Positions 38,072 to 50,199 of a stretch of 64,000 bases of DNA are shown piece after piece. Position numbers and translations under genes: made by a program. This stretch comes from Stichopus chloronotus (lineage: Eukaryota; Echinodermata; Holothuroidea; Aspidochirotida; Stichopodidae), in NCBI GenBank assembly GCA_021234535.1, contig CM037842.1, positions 9,382,001 through 9,446,000 on the forward strand, written 5' to 3'. The notes below the pieces were generated by a model. That model ran no database searches and was not told where the DNA came from. It saw nothing but the letters and a program-made list of their open reading frames with translations. The stretch's first letter is position 1. Each line of letters begins with the position of its first letter.

Positions 38072-39864
38072 ATGCAATTGTTTGCGGGTGAAACAATTGC
38101 AGTAGTTTTGACATGTGTGTTTGTCGTAATAAGAGGTAAGTAAGATCCATTGCACAGTTTCCGAATTTGACACCAAAGAGACATATCTATCACCGAATCA
38201 ATAGCATGAATATTCATTATCTCTGCTATCTTTCTCCTAGTTTTTAAAGTTGTAGCTGACTTACAGGCAGTGACAGTGCTGTAGTGGAATGTTCCCGAAT
38301 GTGTAGTGTATTCTATCACAACGATTACGTTAGAAAATGTCATATTGTGTTAAGAAAAAATAAATAACGAACCAAAAGGAAACAATAAAAACTTGCAGAT
38401 TTCTTACCTAAAATCACAGTTTAGAAACTATGTGCTGATAAAGATACCGCATTTATGGATGTTATTATTAGTAAGATTATACAAGCAGAGCTTTAGAAAA
38501 TGAAAAATTCGATTTCCCGTGGAAACTGATTATTTTATTTCAAAATGTGACTTGATATTAACTTCAATCCTCTTTTTTACCTCTAGGACAATGTCCTCTG
38601 TTTGAAGACCAGAAAGGCCGCTGGGTCGATTACAGCCCCACCGTTGCTCCTGTATCTCCCCTCGTGAATAGTACAGCGTATTTCGTTTGTTCTGGCGAAC
38701 TTGGTCTTGCTGGACCTTCGGAGCAAACGTGTACTAGCAGCGGCTGGTCTGGAGAATCACATTGTACTAAGAATGGTAACTAGCTGCAGAGTCATATTCT
38801 AAACTTATGTATTGTCCAATTAATTTTAGACAACATTTTTATCATTGCGTTACTTCTATCATTAATGTGTTGATAATTACTTATGGCCTTTATCCATCCG
38901 TTTCTCGACGATATATTACCGTGATTGAAAATAATTCTTTCAATTTGTAACCTTCACCAGTCTTAAAACAATGGCGGTCGGAGTCCATCAAACTGCTCTA
39001 TTATTCATGAACAGAAACGTTGATAAAGCAAATAAGAAAAAAAAAACTTTATATTGTTGATGACTAGAATGTTTTAGATCAGCTTTCATTCATTAAACAA
39101 GCAACGTCACATCATGTTTGGTACATTACTTCATCAGTTGCCGAAGGGAAGACAGCCACCCAACATTCAATCTACAGTGACGATGGCCATCCAGAAAACG
39201 CAGTCGACGGACGGCGGGAAGGATACTGGCTCAACCAGAGTTGCGCTGGAACATGTAAGTGACTTGAGAACATAAAGCCACAAAACCCCGGAAAGAAATC
39301 TCTCTTCATTAAACGAAGGTATTTTCTCTCTTAAGTTTAAAATGTAGACAATTGTGTGACTGATACTGAACACTCGGAAAAGATTATGCAGATGGGAAAT
39401 ACAGTGCTTCTTTGCTTCTTTATTCGTAAACAGTGAGGGAAACAGACCCTTGGTGGAACGTTGATCTTGGAGGTTCCTATCGAGTTGGCAGCATCCATGT
39501 TTACAACCGCATAGAAGCAGCAACAAGTGAGTTTTTATTTAGAAAGTCCATACATGGGTATCAATTTTCTGTTGACTGGTTTGAATTGAAAGACAGAAAG
39601 AAACAAAGCAATCACTTTTAAATAAAGATCAAAATTTACCCTGTACAAAGAAGAAACTAAGATCGCCAACCTATTTAGATTTTACTTTTATCCACATTTT
39701 TTTTTTCAGCCTGTCATAAATGATCGAGTGACAAGCATTTGGAAAAGGCCTGGTTTTATTCAATTTTGGGGGGATAAAATCTGAATAAAAATCCGTTGGA
39801 GATCTATATGTATACATCTCCGTTGGAGATATATGTAAATACTTAGGTATAGGGATATATAAAT

Positions 39865-39928
<64 letters not shown>

Positions 39929-40248
39929 TTAGGTACAGGGTTCACATAAGTAAGTACATGCTTCCCTTAACAAGATTCTCGGGACATATCAAAGGTTACT
40001 TTTAATTGGCAGGTGACCGTCTTCTAGGAGCACAGATCCTAGCTGGAAACGAAGACGATCCTCTTACAAACGATGTGATTGGTACAGTAGAGTATGAAGA
40101 ACTACGTACGAATCCAATCATCTTCACGTTGGATAAACTTGTGACTGATGTATCGATTCGTGTCCCTGGGAGCGATAAGATGGTGACAGTGTGCGAAGTA
40201 GAAGTTTATGGAATGCTGCTTAACTCAGAGAAAGAGGCTTCAAACTAA
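38072..40248 (+). CDS. Secreted CCP/sushi + fucolectin (FTP, F5/8-type) lectin, 5 coding exons
   Basis: Coding exons 38,072-38,135, 38,587-38,775, 39,138-39,254, 39,434-39,526 and 40,013-40,248 have GT/AG borders and all join in phase 1, giving 232 residues. Residues 1-22 are a hydrophobic signal peptide (MQLFAGETIAVVLTC...). Residues 24-81 form a CCP/sushi module with four Cys (C24, C56, C70, C81) and W75. Residues 85-222 form a fucolectin-type F5/8C domain with GKTATQHSIYSDDG, AVDGRREGYW, PWWNVDLG, VGSIHVYNR and a closing CEVEVYG. Such proteins bind carbohydrate outside the cell, often in immunity. The fucose-binding motif of eel agglutinin (His...R-x-D...R/K) is altered: R149 and R157 are present, but E151 replaces Asp, the spacing is one residue longer, and no His lies at the expected 122-124. 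An ATTAAA signal is at about 40,488. Confidence 0.9.
39866..39927. repeat. (AT)n microsatellite
   Basis: About 60 bp of pure AT dinucleotide in the last intron of the lectin gene. On both sides lie short related phrases (cttaggtatagggatatat before, cttaggtacaggg after), so the tract is embedded in a small duplicated sequence. Two copies of 'ccgttggagat' precede it. Confidence 0.95.
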
Positions 40249-40259
40249 GGGTTATATAA

Positions 40260-43200
40260 TGCAGCCTACTCATTGCATGCTTCTCTATCTTATTTTATAA
40301 CGTGTCTTCCAAAATGCATTTAATTTTTTCAGTGACTTCTTCAAGTATATGTACGAGGCAATTAATGTTTGTCTATCGTTTGCCATATGGTGATGGGTTT
40401 ATTTAAAGGTTGAATGTCATTTTGTGACTGTGTAATACGTGTCAGTTGCCCTTTGCTTCAACATGTTCGCCCGTCTCATTTACTAAGATTAAAGTAATGT
40501 TTTCTTCATCTTAATCCCACAGTAGAATTAAAAGCATGAGTGCATGTCAGAGTAATGATGTCTTGAAATATGGGGTATTGTAAAATATTGGGTAATATTT
40601 GACTTCCTAATAACTCTTAACCTGAATTGGGAATTGAATTGAAAATGAGAGTTTTAGTGTACAACTTAACTTCCACCTTAGGCCCAGCATAATTTTGCCC
40701 AACGTATGATAATTCACATTATAATTGATCAATGGCAGGTTATAACCGAAATCTTGCTTTTCCGATTTGTCTTTTTCTTATGAATACTCAATTGTCCAAA
40801 TGCTTTGGGAAAATATACCACATGTAACTGAATTTATTATTCGTACTGTGACAAATTTGTGTGGAAAATATTATTCACGGGCTTTCGGAAAACAGCTAAG
40901 ACGCCTACTTCATACTTTCATAAAGTGTAACACATAACGAGTCTGAACACATGAACCTGTGATTAAAAAAAAAAAAAATAAGCGTGTCCCTGCTTTTACA
41001 GAAATCTGTATCGGAATTTTTTCATGACGTTAGAACCTGGCATTTTGATCCCTTTGATCACAGTATTCAGGGAGGGATTCATTAAAAATGAGAATATATT
41101 CTAGCGCAATGTGGTTACAGTGTAACGAGATTGGGAATCGAATGTGCAAAGTGTAAATCGAATCGAATTAGACAGAACAAGGCAACATGGAATCCTGAAT
41201 CGCTTCATGTCTCATCTCACTGGGCATTTTCGTTACCAGTCTGATATGAATTGCGGAACCAACAGGCAGTTACGTAGCATTATGTCTTCCGATAACATAC
41301 AGGGTTACCTTACACAAAGACTTGAGGTCCGTAATCACTGAACCCGAACCTGGTGCACTTTTGGAGTAGGAGACGATGATTTTGCATTGTTCATTTTTAA
41401 ACATCTTCCTCCCTAAGAATACCCTCTCGAAGATCGCGTAACTGCGACCAGTCATCCACAGTCTATGTACTGTTTGAATGTGAATTAGAGGTGGCTTGAA
41501 ACTATACTATTGGAAACAAACAAATCAACTAGGTGATACACAAAAAATATAGATAAAACTGTTGAAAGATCTCCAAAGTCCCATCTCTCACTGTGGGAGA
41601 ATTACGTTGGTCGTGAAAAGTACAAGATATTAAAAGAGGAAGAAAGTCAGAACATTTTACAATAAAATATCAAACGATCATGAGACTTACATGGGTCGAA
41701 CACCGTCACTAAAGTATCATTTACATTATGTTTACTTATTCAAGATATTCAAATTTTAAGGTTTATAAAACATAAATCATACGACACTTATTGTAAGTTT
41801 TGATGTCATAAATTGACCATTTGTAATTGAGAATCGTTTGGTTTTTGATCTTCAAACAAGATTGCTTCTCATTTCATAACAATATTCCCAGAATTTCTTT
41901 CTCCTTTACGTTTATCTTTCACAAATAACGCATTTTGTTTTCATTTAAGCATACTTTGTATTACGTTTAATGCATTGGGTTTCAGTTAAAAAAAAATCAT
42001 GGTTGTACATGGTCGTACATCAGAACAGCGAGGTGTTATTTTTGAGATGACAACTCAATTGGTTAAATAAGTAGACAAAAACTACCACAGGAACGTTTAT
42101 TATTGACAATATCAGTAGAATCAAAGTTCCTCCAGTTCAATTCACTGAAACAGCAGTTCAAATGATGAAACTGTTCCTCTTAAAGTCTGTTGCATGTTCA
42201 GTCTCTACTTGATTACGTATTACCACCTTATTGAGAAAATAAGGCACACTGCAGTCTTAACATCTAACGTAGTTAATTGAGGATGTTTGTGCTCAGTAGA
42301 GCAGTCGATATTTTCGTATATTCAACGTAAACGAGCAAGAAAAATAACCAATTGAGAAAACTTCAAATGATGCATCACTGTGTCCCCATCCGAGAAATCA
42401 TTGGACAATGTTAGTTGATCTAACGTTAAATAACCTGAAGCACAATATTGTAAACATAGCAGAGCTGTGGCCATATTACACTTGAACTATTGCAATATTT
42501 TCTCAGTCTAGAAAATTCAAATTTAATTAGACAACAATTAGAATGTTATACACTAAATGTACCAAATGAAACGAATACATAGATCCTCTAGTATTTCTTA
42601 TAACTAGACTAAAGCGACACATGTCTGTTGTGAAAAGGGCTACTATCGTCTATTTTCCGGTTAACACTATTGATTGTATGATTGAAACTTGTTGACACAT
42701 ACTAGACCTTCTAATACCTTTGCCCCGTTCTTTACCATCACCTGTGCGTTCATTTTACTTTATTGATTATGGAGCATATGTCCAAGTTTAGGTAATTCCT
42801 CCCTTCTTGAGAGATGTCATCTTTCGCCCAGCTAACTACACGTGCATAGGTCCACCGCAACATCTCAATATGTACTTGACATTTTTTAATACTAACAAGA
42901 CGTGAAAGCATGGACAACTAGCATGTTGTGACAGTTTCATCTTCGTCTAATGCCAAATCTATATTGCTAATTTTGGGGTCCTTTTTTAAACATTTTAATG
43001 TTTTACAGCCTAGTGTACTTTATTACAAACCAATGTGTAGATTCACACAATTGATAGAAGGTAACTCGAATATTGTGTATAAGAAATTTCTAAACAATTC
43101 CCTTAAGACCCAGCGGACGACTTTGTCAGGTTCAGAACAGTGTAAATTATTGTTTCGTACTGGACATGCCTGTGCACTGCAATCTGTGTCAAACCCAAAA

Positions 43201-43268
43201 TGAAATGTTCAATGAACATCGGTTACACAAACAGCTCATGTTAAGTACAGCAGTTGAATTAATCCATC
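40260..43268. other. No supported gene (3' flank of the lectin)
   Basis: AT-rich, short frames only. A possible poly(A) signal for the lectin (ATTAAA) is at about 40,488. Nothing else was recognised. Confidence 0.5.
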
Positions 43269-43276
43269 ACGGAACG

Positions 43277-44073
43277 CAGTGGCGGCGCCAGAATGTCAGA
43301 CTTGGGGGGGGGGGGCAAACTGAGGGCAGAAGAAAATGTTTGGGGGGCAAGATTTTCGGGGGAAGCGCGAAACCGAGCGCGAAGTGCGAGGCCTTGCGGG
43401 TGGGGTCCAGGGGCCCGCCTTAGGGCCCCTGGTGGGGTCCAGGGGCAAAGCCCCGGTTGAGGTCCAGGGGGCGAAGGCCCCGGAAGCTCTGAGGTTTAAG
43501 CATATCTCTGGGTGAAAAAATTAAGTCCCAAGAGAGATATGTTATTTATTTTTATATTATTCATTTTTTCTGTTGACCGTACTCCAAGGTTCCCAACTTT
43601 TTTCTTTGGGGGTAGTATTTCACATTTACGCGGTGCCACCGAGTACATACACACACCCACACACACAAATAGGCTACATACACTTCCATTCCATTCCTAT
43701 ATTTAGGAAAACAACGACATTCCTATATTTAGGAAAACAACCACCTACCCGCCCTTCCCTTGTGCTGGACGGTAAACATTCCAGAGAAAATTGGTCTGAC
43801 CAGGCTGGCCTACTGTTGAAGTGGCTATGGGCACGATATTAAACTGGCAGCCTGTGTAACATCAATTAGTCATTTATCAATCATGGTTCCCCGGAAGCTG
43901 TTCTTATTCAGACCAATGCCAATACATAGTTTTGTGATTAAATTAATTTTGGATGAGTACAAGATCTGATTAGGAAGGGTGAGAGCAACTGCGAGGGGGG
44001 AGGGAAAATCTGGGGGGGGGCAAATGCCCACTCATGCCCCCACCAACCCCCCATCCCCGTGGCGCCGCCACTG
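43277..44073. mobile_element. Non-autonomous hAT-like DNA transposon (MITE)
   Basis: The ends are 14-bp perfect inverted repeats: CAGTGGCGGCGCCA at the left, and its reverse complement TGGCGCCGCCACTG at the right (44,060-44,073). The flanks are acggaacg (43,269-43,276) and acgaaacg (44,074-44,081), an 8-bp target duplication with one mismatch. An 8-bp duplication and CAGTGGCG termini fit the hAT superfamily. The 797-bp interior has no transposase. It has G-runs just inside both ends and a locally GC-rich segment (43,360-43,490) with repeated 'ggggtccaggggc' phrases. A 26-bp unit (cattcctatatttaggaaaa...) is tandemly doubled at 43,695-43,745. Confidence 0.85.
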
Positions 44074-44814
44074 ACGAAACGTATTATTTAACACATGCAT
44101 TTTCATCTGACGGGATGATTACGGTGTAGGCCTAGTATATGTAAACACTGCTATACAAACTATCACTACTTCAAGTTCCTCTGTCAACATTCCGTTACTC
44201 GTACGTTAAAAGGGGATTCACTTCAACGTCACTTTTCTTTTGTTCTTCTGAGGTTCACCTTTTGGAAATTTTCATCGCCGTAGGTCAGTTTTATCCCCTC
44301 ATACTGTGATAATCCACATGGTCAATGAAACATCGTTCTTCCAAAGTAATTCAGGTGTGTCAATCCAATGTCTAAGCTTCCTTGAGCTGCCAGGCAAAGG
44401 GTATTAGGTGTCATGTCCATAGGTAATACATGTGTAATCGGGCATGAAAACGGGCCTGTTGAACACTTTACCACGGTTGCAACGTCATGAATACGGATCC
44501 GGTCACATTGCACTGAATTCTTAGGCGACACGTTTCTTCATAGTTAATCTGAAATAATGATTGACTAATGGCTGACCAATGTGCCCAACCCCATGCTTTT
44601 ATCTCATCGTGAGTTTGGTTGTCAGAAATTTGATGCTTTTAATGGAATCGCGTTGTTTGATGAAATTGAGCGCCTTCTGTGTACAAGCATGTAGTGATCA
44701 TTGGAACATTCGGTACTTGACTGTGTGTACCTACAGTTTCAACGACCATTTCGTGACAGTAAGTATTAAACAAACTGTGCAACTGTTTTTTTTTTGTTTT
44801 TTTTTTTGTAGTAA

Positions 44815-46880
44815 GAGGAACCACTACAGAGTCGCGGTAAAGTCTGGCCGTCGCAGAACATTAATAAGTCAGGACTTCAACTACAAGTTCGATGCTGGGA
44901 GCTTTCAAACGTTTGCAAAAAAATGTTGCTCATTCAACAGTGTCTATAAAAAGAAAGCATACGTACTGCCAAACCACGTATCCAGAGTTCCTGCCGCTTG
45001 CTAGGGACTTTCATGACAAATTTTATGACCTTCTTCCTTAGAAGTTCAATAAAGTTTTCAGCTGTAACAGCATCAGCAATATACGAGGTAACGAGCGTAA
45101 TAATACTAGTGAGTATACATGTCGATATTACGGGTGAGAAAGTAACGATGTCGCTTTGTGAACATTTTCCATCAACTTTTCCGGAACTTCCAAAACTTTG
45201 GTGGAACTTAAAAAAAAAAAAATTCCAGGTCCTGAAATAATTTCCCAGATTGTAGTTTTTCCCTTATCATGGCAGCCCGCATAGTTACGTAGGCATGCCC
45301 AACATTCTGAACATTTATGATGGCACTACCATCATAAATACATGAAAGGTATCGTTTGTCTCAAATATTCCACTTTACAGATAATATACACTTGCACGCA
45401 AAGTCTAATCAGTGTGAAGAGAATCAACCAGGTGATGAAACAGGCAGTGATAATAAAAAAAAAAGGTCGACAGCACTAAGCAACACTTAACACTTATCAA
45501 ATTTGAAGGGCAAATCATTAGCCCTAGAGCAGGCAAAGTACCTGCAACTATATATCGACTTAATTTGATTCGAAAAAACCTTGTAAAATCACATGCAGCA
45601 TGCAGAAGTCACATGCAGCATGCGGGACAAAACACATGGACTCCTATATAAGATAAAAAGTATCTCAATAAATGCTTGGTCTCTCTTGCTATTTGCTTAT
45701 TCCTCGCCGTTTATCTTATTAGGAACGTCTTACGTGTTAATACTTGTATGAACAGAAGATATACCCCTCGAGAAAAAAAAAAGTGCTTTATCACTCACAC
45801 CTGACATATTTTTACAATCTTTACATTCTGAACCCTAAAAATGCGTTTACCATCACTTTAGAATCTTTACATATGAAGATCTCATTGATTGGCCTCCGAC
45901 CAAGTTTACTTGTCATCACCAGTGTGATCACTGCATACTCTTTTCACCAGGGGTAGTTTGAAACATTCACCATACCAACCTCTGGCACTCTTTGATATTG
46001 CACTGCACCACCACGTGCATTAGCCTAGAAACAAGCCTTCGAGTAGCATCTTCTCTCTCAATATTTACTGTACTTCTTACAAACCATTTCTACAGTCCTT
46101 CCTCTCATCCGACCCTTATTTAATTGTTGATTTTCCGATCTGTTGTCTACTGTGCACATATTACACCTCGTATATCTCACATACATTCACTTCTTCTGCC
46201 AGTCTTAATACGTTTCTGTTTGTTGTTTATCTTTTAGTGGTCTGTTTCTACACACCTCTGGGTCGACCAGTATCCTTCACTTGCAGATAAAGTCGGCACT
46301 TCTTTGTGCCTTTTCTTTTTTTCATGAGATCATAAAAAGGTCATAAAACTTGAACTTCAAAAACAGATCCCATAGTTGTATTAAAGTACAATTATGTAGA
46401 CTAGGTTCTTTCACTTGGAAAGTTTAATTTGAATACGTTTGCTGTTTCATCAACTGGAATCACAAATAGAGAGAACGGATTAAACCTTTTTTAATATTTA
46501 GTTGCAGTATTTGCACGACAGGATGTTGTTTACATTATTTTACTATTTGATACAAACACAACTTGTAGCCATACCACTATCACCACTGAAAACAAACACC
46601 AATGGATGCTGCAGTTTCACGTTGTTTTTTCTAGTATCACATTGCCTTGTGAAAGGGTGACAAATGGTTAACAAAAGAACTAAATTCATCAGTTCTGTGT
46701 ATTAAGGACTTATCTGATTGCGTGATATGTTATCTCTTCCCTCAGTATCACGTTCAAGCTCTACCAACCACTGTAGTATATAACATTTATTATTTTTTTT
46801 ATTCCTACCAGTGCCAGCATTTTTTTAAGTTGAACATTACAATTGATGCCATTTATGCCTAATAAAAAAGAAGTCAAATT
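44815..46880. repeat. Diverged local segmental duplication, copy 1
   Basis: Matches 48,050-50,100 in the same order and orientation: 'gcagaacattaat' (44,855 / 48,080), 'gcaaatcattagcc..agagcaggcaaagt' (45,511 / 48,925), 'acatggactcct' (45,634 / 49,106) and 'cagtatttgcac.acaggatg.tgtttacatta' (46,506 / 49,719). The offset is about 3.2-3.5 kb, and divergence with indels is substantial. No coding region was recognised in either copy, and the short frames are not shared. Confidence 0.75.
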
Positions 46881-48049
46881 TCAAGGACATTTCATTTAAA
46901 TGCACTCTGGGGTGGCAGAAGCTCAATCAGTTCTGGTGTCTTTGTACTATTTGTTCATTTACTCCCACGTATCATATTGCACGCGATTTGATTCGTAGAA
47001 AATAGATAAAGCATTACCAAATTATTACCATTACATAATAGATTGATACTTTTCTCATTAATTGAGAAATTGCAGACATAACATCCCCATTTTAAGACCT
47101 ATGACATACAGTTTGGGATACCTTCGGAAGTGCTGTTTCCGACCATGGTGGCAAGGGAGGGGGGGGGGGTTAAATAACAAAAATCTTGAGCGTTCCTCGC
47201 TAAGGTATGTGGCGCTCCACTTTGTCCTGTTTACACGTCGGGCGCAAAATGGCTCCGCCCTCAGGTCAGACAGAGACTCAACGGGGTACACGTGAATGAT
47301 ATGTCCTATCAATGACCTATGAAAGTATGTTCGCTCCTTCATAAATTTTGAAATTTTAGGCACTCAAATATTCAAGTCTTTATTCTAGTCTAGCAATTTA
47401 CAATGCAGGGGGATTAAGCGCCATTTCCTGCAATCTGTTAGTCTTGTGATAACACGATGGTAGTTCTTTTCTTTCAGTAACTGGTACAAGTTCGAATCGT
47501 AAATAAGTTACCAATATCCAAAAACACCGCCGATTGTAATTACTACTCTGAACGTTGCAGAGTTTCATATAACTAAAACAAAACTCATGAAGGTTTTTCA
47601 AACGACATCAACAAAAATACATCTGATGTAGTTTTAAGTTTCCAATCTTTACACAGTTCTGTACCTCTACTTTGTCCTCAATGATAAGATCGCCATAAAC
47701 ACAAATTATCGAGAAATAAATCGCTTTCTCTCGACTAACACAGCTCAATTTCTCAGTGATCGGTTAGAGTAGGTTTATAAACAACCTTTACTTTGCGTCG
47801 CGTGTCACCGGCAACGTGTAATGCTACATCCAGTTAATGAACTAGCTTCGAAGATATGGTTGATCCAGTGCGAGCATTTGTGAAGTCTCTTTTACAAATC
47901 CCTCGTCCCAGTACTCATTCGAGGATGTCGAAAAGAGTGACTAACTTTTGGCTTGACCTGACGGCATAATCTTCGGGCTGAGTCTCAGTGACCATTAGAT
48001 CATAGGTGCTGAGTACTGAGCACCATCACCTGCAGTAAGACGAATCTCT

Positions 48050-50100
48050 GTGCAGAACCACGGTTAACTCTGACCGTGGCAGAACATTAATTCATGAGCT
48101 AAAGGACATCCTAGTCAAAGATCAGTGTTAGGGCGTTTCCAAAAGGGAGTTAATTCACTTTGAACTTATGTCCCAGGGTCTATAACAAGAAAGGATACGA
48201 CTGTCCATACGACTGTCCCATGGTTCTTGCACTTTCTAGAGAATTTCGTGACTTTTCCAGAACCAAATAAAAACTTTATATGACCATCCTCTTTACAACT
48301 AAAATGCAGTTGTCAGCCACAAGAGCACAAGTAATACGGGTAACGAAAAACATAAATCCTTAATATTACCAGTGAGTACACATTTTGATATTACCGGTTA
48401 GAAATAACAATGTCACTTGGTGAACATTTCCATTGCCTTTTCCAGAAATTCACACACTTTGTCTGAAATTTAACACTTTTCCAGTTTTTTTTTCAAATCT
48501 TAGTTCATATCGTGTAGGCATTCCCAATGCTTTGAACACAAAGGTAATTATTACAACCATTAAAAAAAAAAAATGCAAAAATTAATCTTGATCATCTCTT
48601 GTCTCTAATATTTCATTTTTCAGATAAAACACGCAAAATATCCCGGTACCACATCTGAACTTAAATCTAATAAGTGTGAAGAAAGTTCACCGACGCTGGA
48701 ACAATGATAAGAGAATGAAATTAACATACAATAATCTCATACTACCATTTTTACTGACACCCAAAACCCAGCAATAACCGAAGTATACTTCACAGGAGGG
48801 CAGATGTACTATCGTAAGTTCGAAGGACTCTAAAGGACATAAGCTCTCACTGGGTAGTCGTGCAATTTGAAACGAAATGTCGAAGGCAACATCGAACACA
48901 CTTGAGGTTGTCAGAGTTGAAGAGCAAATCATTAGCCACAGAGCAGGCAAAGTGCCTTAGGAAGGAACGAAATGTTGTTTCAAGAGAGGTTGTAAATGTT
49001 TCCAACTAACGTTTCAGAGAAACGAAGTGTCCTTAAGCGTATTGACTCCAATTTGATCTGAATAAACCCTCGAGAAACCACATGCATCATGCTTGACAAA
49101 GCACATGGACTCCTCTATATGAGATTAGAAGTATTAAACCTCAATCAATCCTTCGCTTTCCTTTTACTATTGGTTTATTTATCCCCAGTTGTTGTAACAC
49201 TTTAAGGGGTAAAACAATTTTCCTAAACAGGCTGTGTATATATTGATTCAATATATTTATTTTTCTGTCTGCTGTCTACTGTGCACTTATTACACCTCAT
49301 ATTTCACATACATTCACTTCTTTTGTCAGTCGTAAAACAATTCTATTTATTTGTTTTCTTTCTTCTTTTTTTTGAGGGGTCTGTCCGCACATACTTCTGG
49401 TTTAATAAGTCTCCTTCACTGACATATATAGAGTACATTTCTCTGTGCTTCTGAGTGTTTTTTTTTTTTTGAGACCATAAAAATAATCCATGGAACTTGA
49501 ACTTCAAGTAAGACAATGTAGCTGTAATAACGTACAATTGTAAATTTGATGAAACAAAGAGAACATTGTAAGTCTTCTATTATACTGATATGTTGATATT
49601 CTATTAAGCTGATAGGGTAGCCTTGGTGATTTCACTTATAAAGCATTGTTTACATAATGTCACTGTTTCTTCAAGTGAAATCAAAACTACGAAGAATGGA
49701 TTGAAAATTGGATTTATCAGTATTTGCACTACAGGATGGTGTTTACATTATTTCAAAAATCGATACCAGCACACCTTACAGCCACACCACTACCTCCACC
49801 ACTGTGTTATGGTAAAAAGTACCAATGGCTCTTGCAGTTTCCAAGTCATTTTTTTTAGTTTCATATTGCTTTGTGAAAGGGTGAGAAAACCGTAAGGAAA
49901 TGAACTATAAAACCCATCAAGGTGTGTTTAAGGACGTATCTCACTTCATAATTTTTCTCTCTTTTCACTCATTATCACATTCAAGCAACTACTACGCACC
50001 ATGGTGTGACATCAAATCTTTTTTGTTTGTTTGTTTGTTTGTTTGTTTGTTTGCTATCAGTGTCAGCAGTATTTTAAGTTTACCATCATAATCGATGCCT
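48050..50100. repeat. Diverged local segmental duplication, copy 2
   Basis: Second copy of the segment at 44,815-46,880, same orientation. It adds a (TTTG)n run (about 50,018-50,053) absent from copy 1. Between the copies (46,880-48,050) there is no supported gene. Confidence 0.75.
50018..50053. repeat. (TTTG)n microsatellite
   Basis: Eight or so uninterrupted TTTG units. Confidence 0.93.
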
Positions 50101-50199
50101 TTTGTATCAACGAAAAGGATAATGTCAAATATCAAGGACATCACATTAACTTCAGTCTGAGCTGGCAGAGACTTAATCAGTTCAGTATCAGTAACAAGC

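Noticed and set aside
39760..39945. 61-codon minus frame rich in Tyr-Ile
   Set aside because: An artefact of the AT tract in the last lectin intron.
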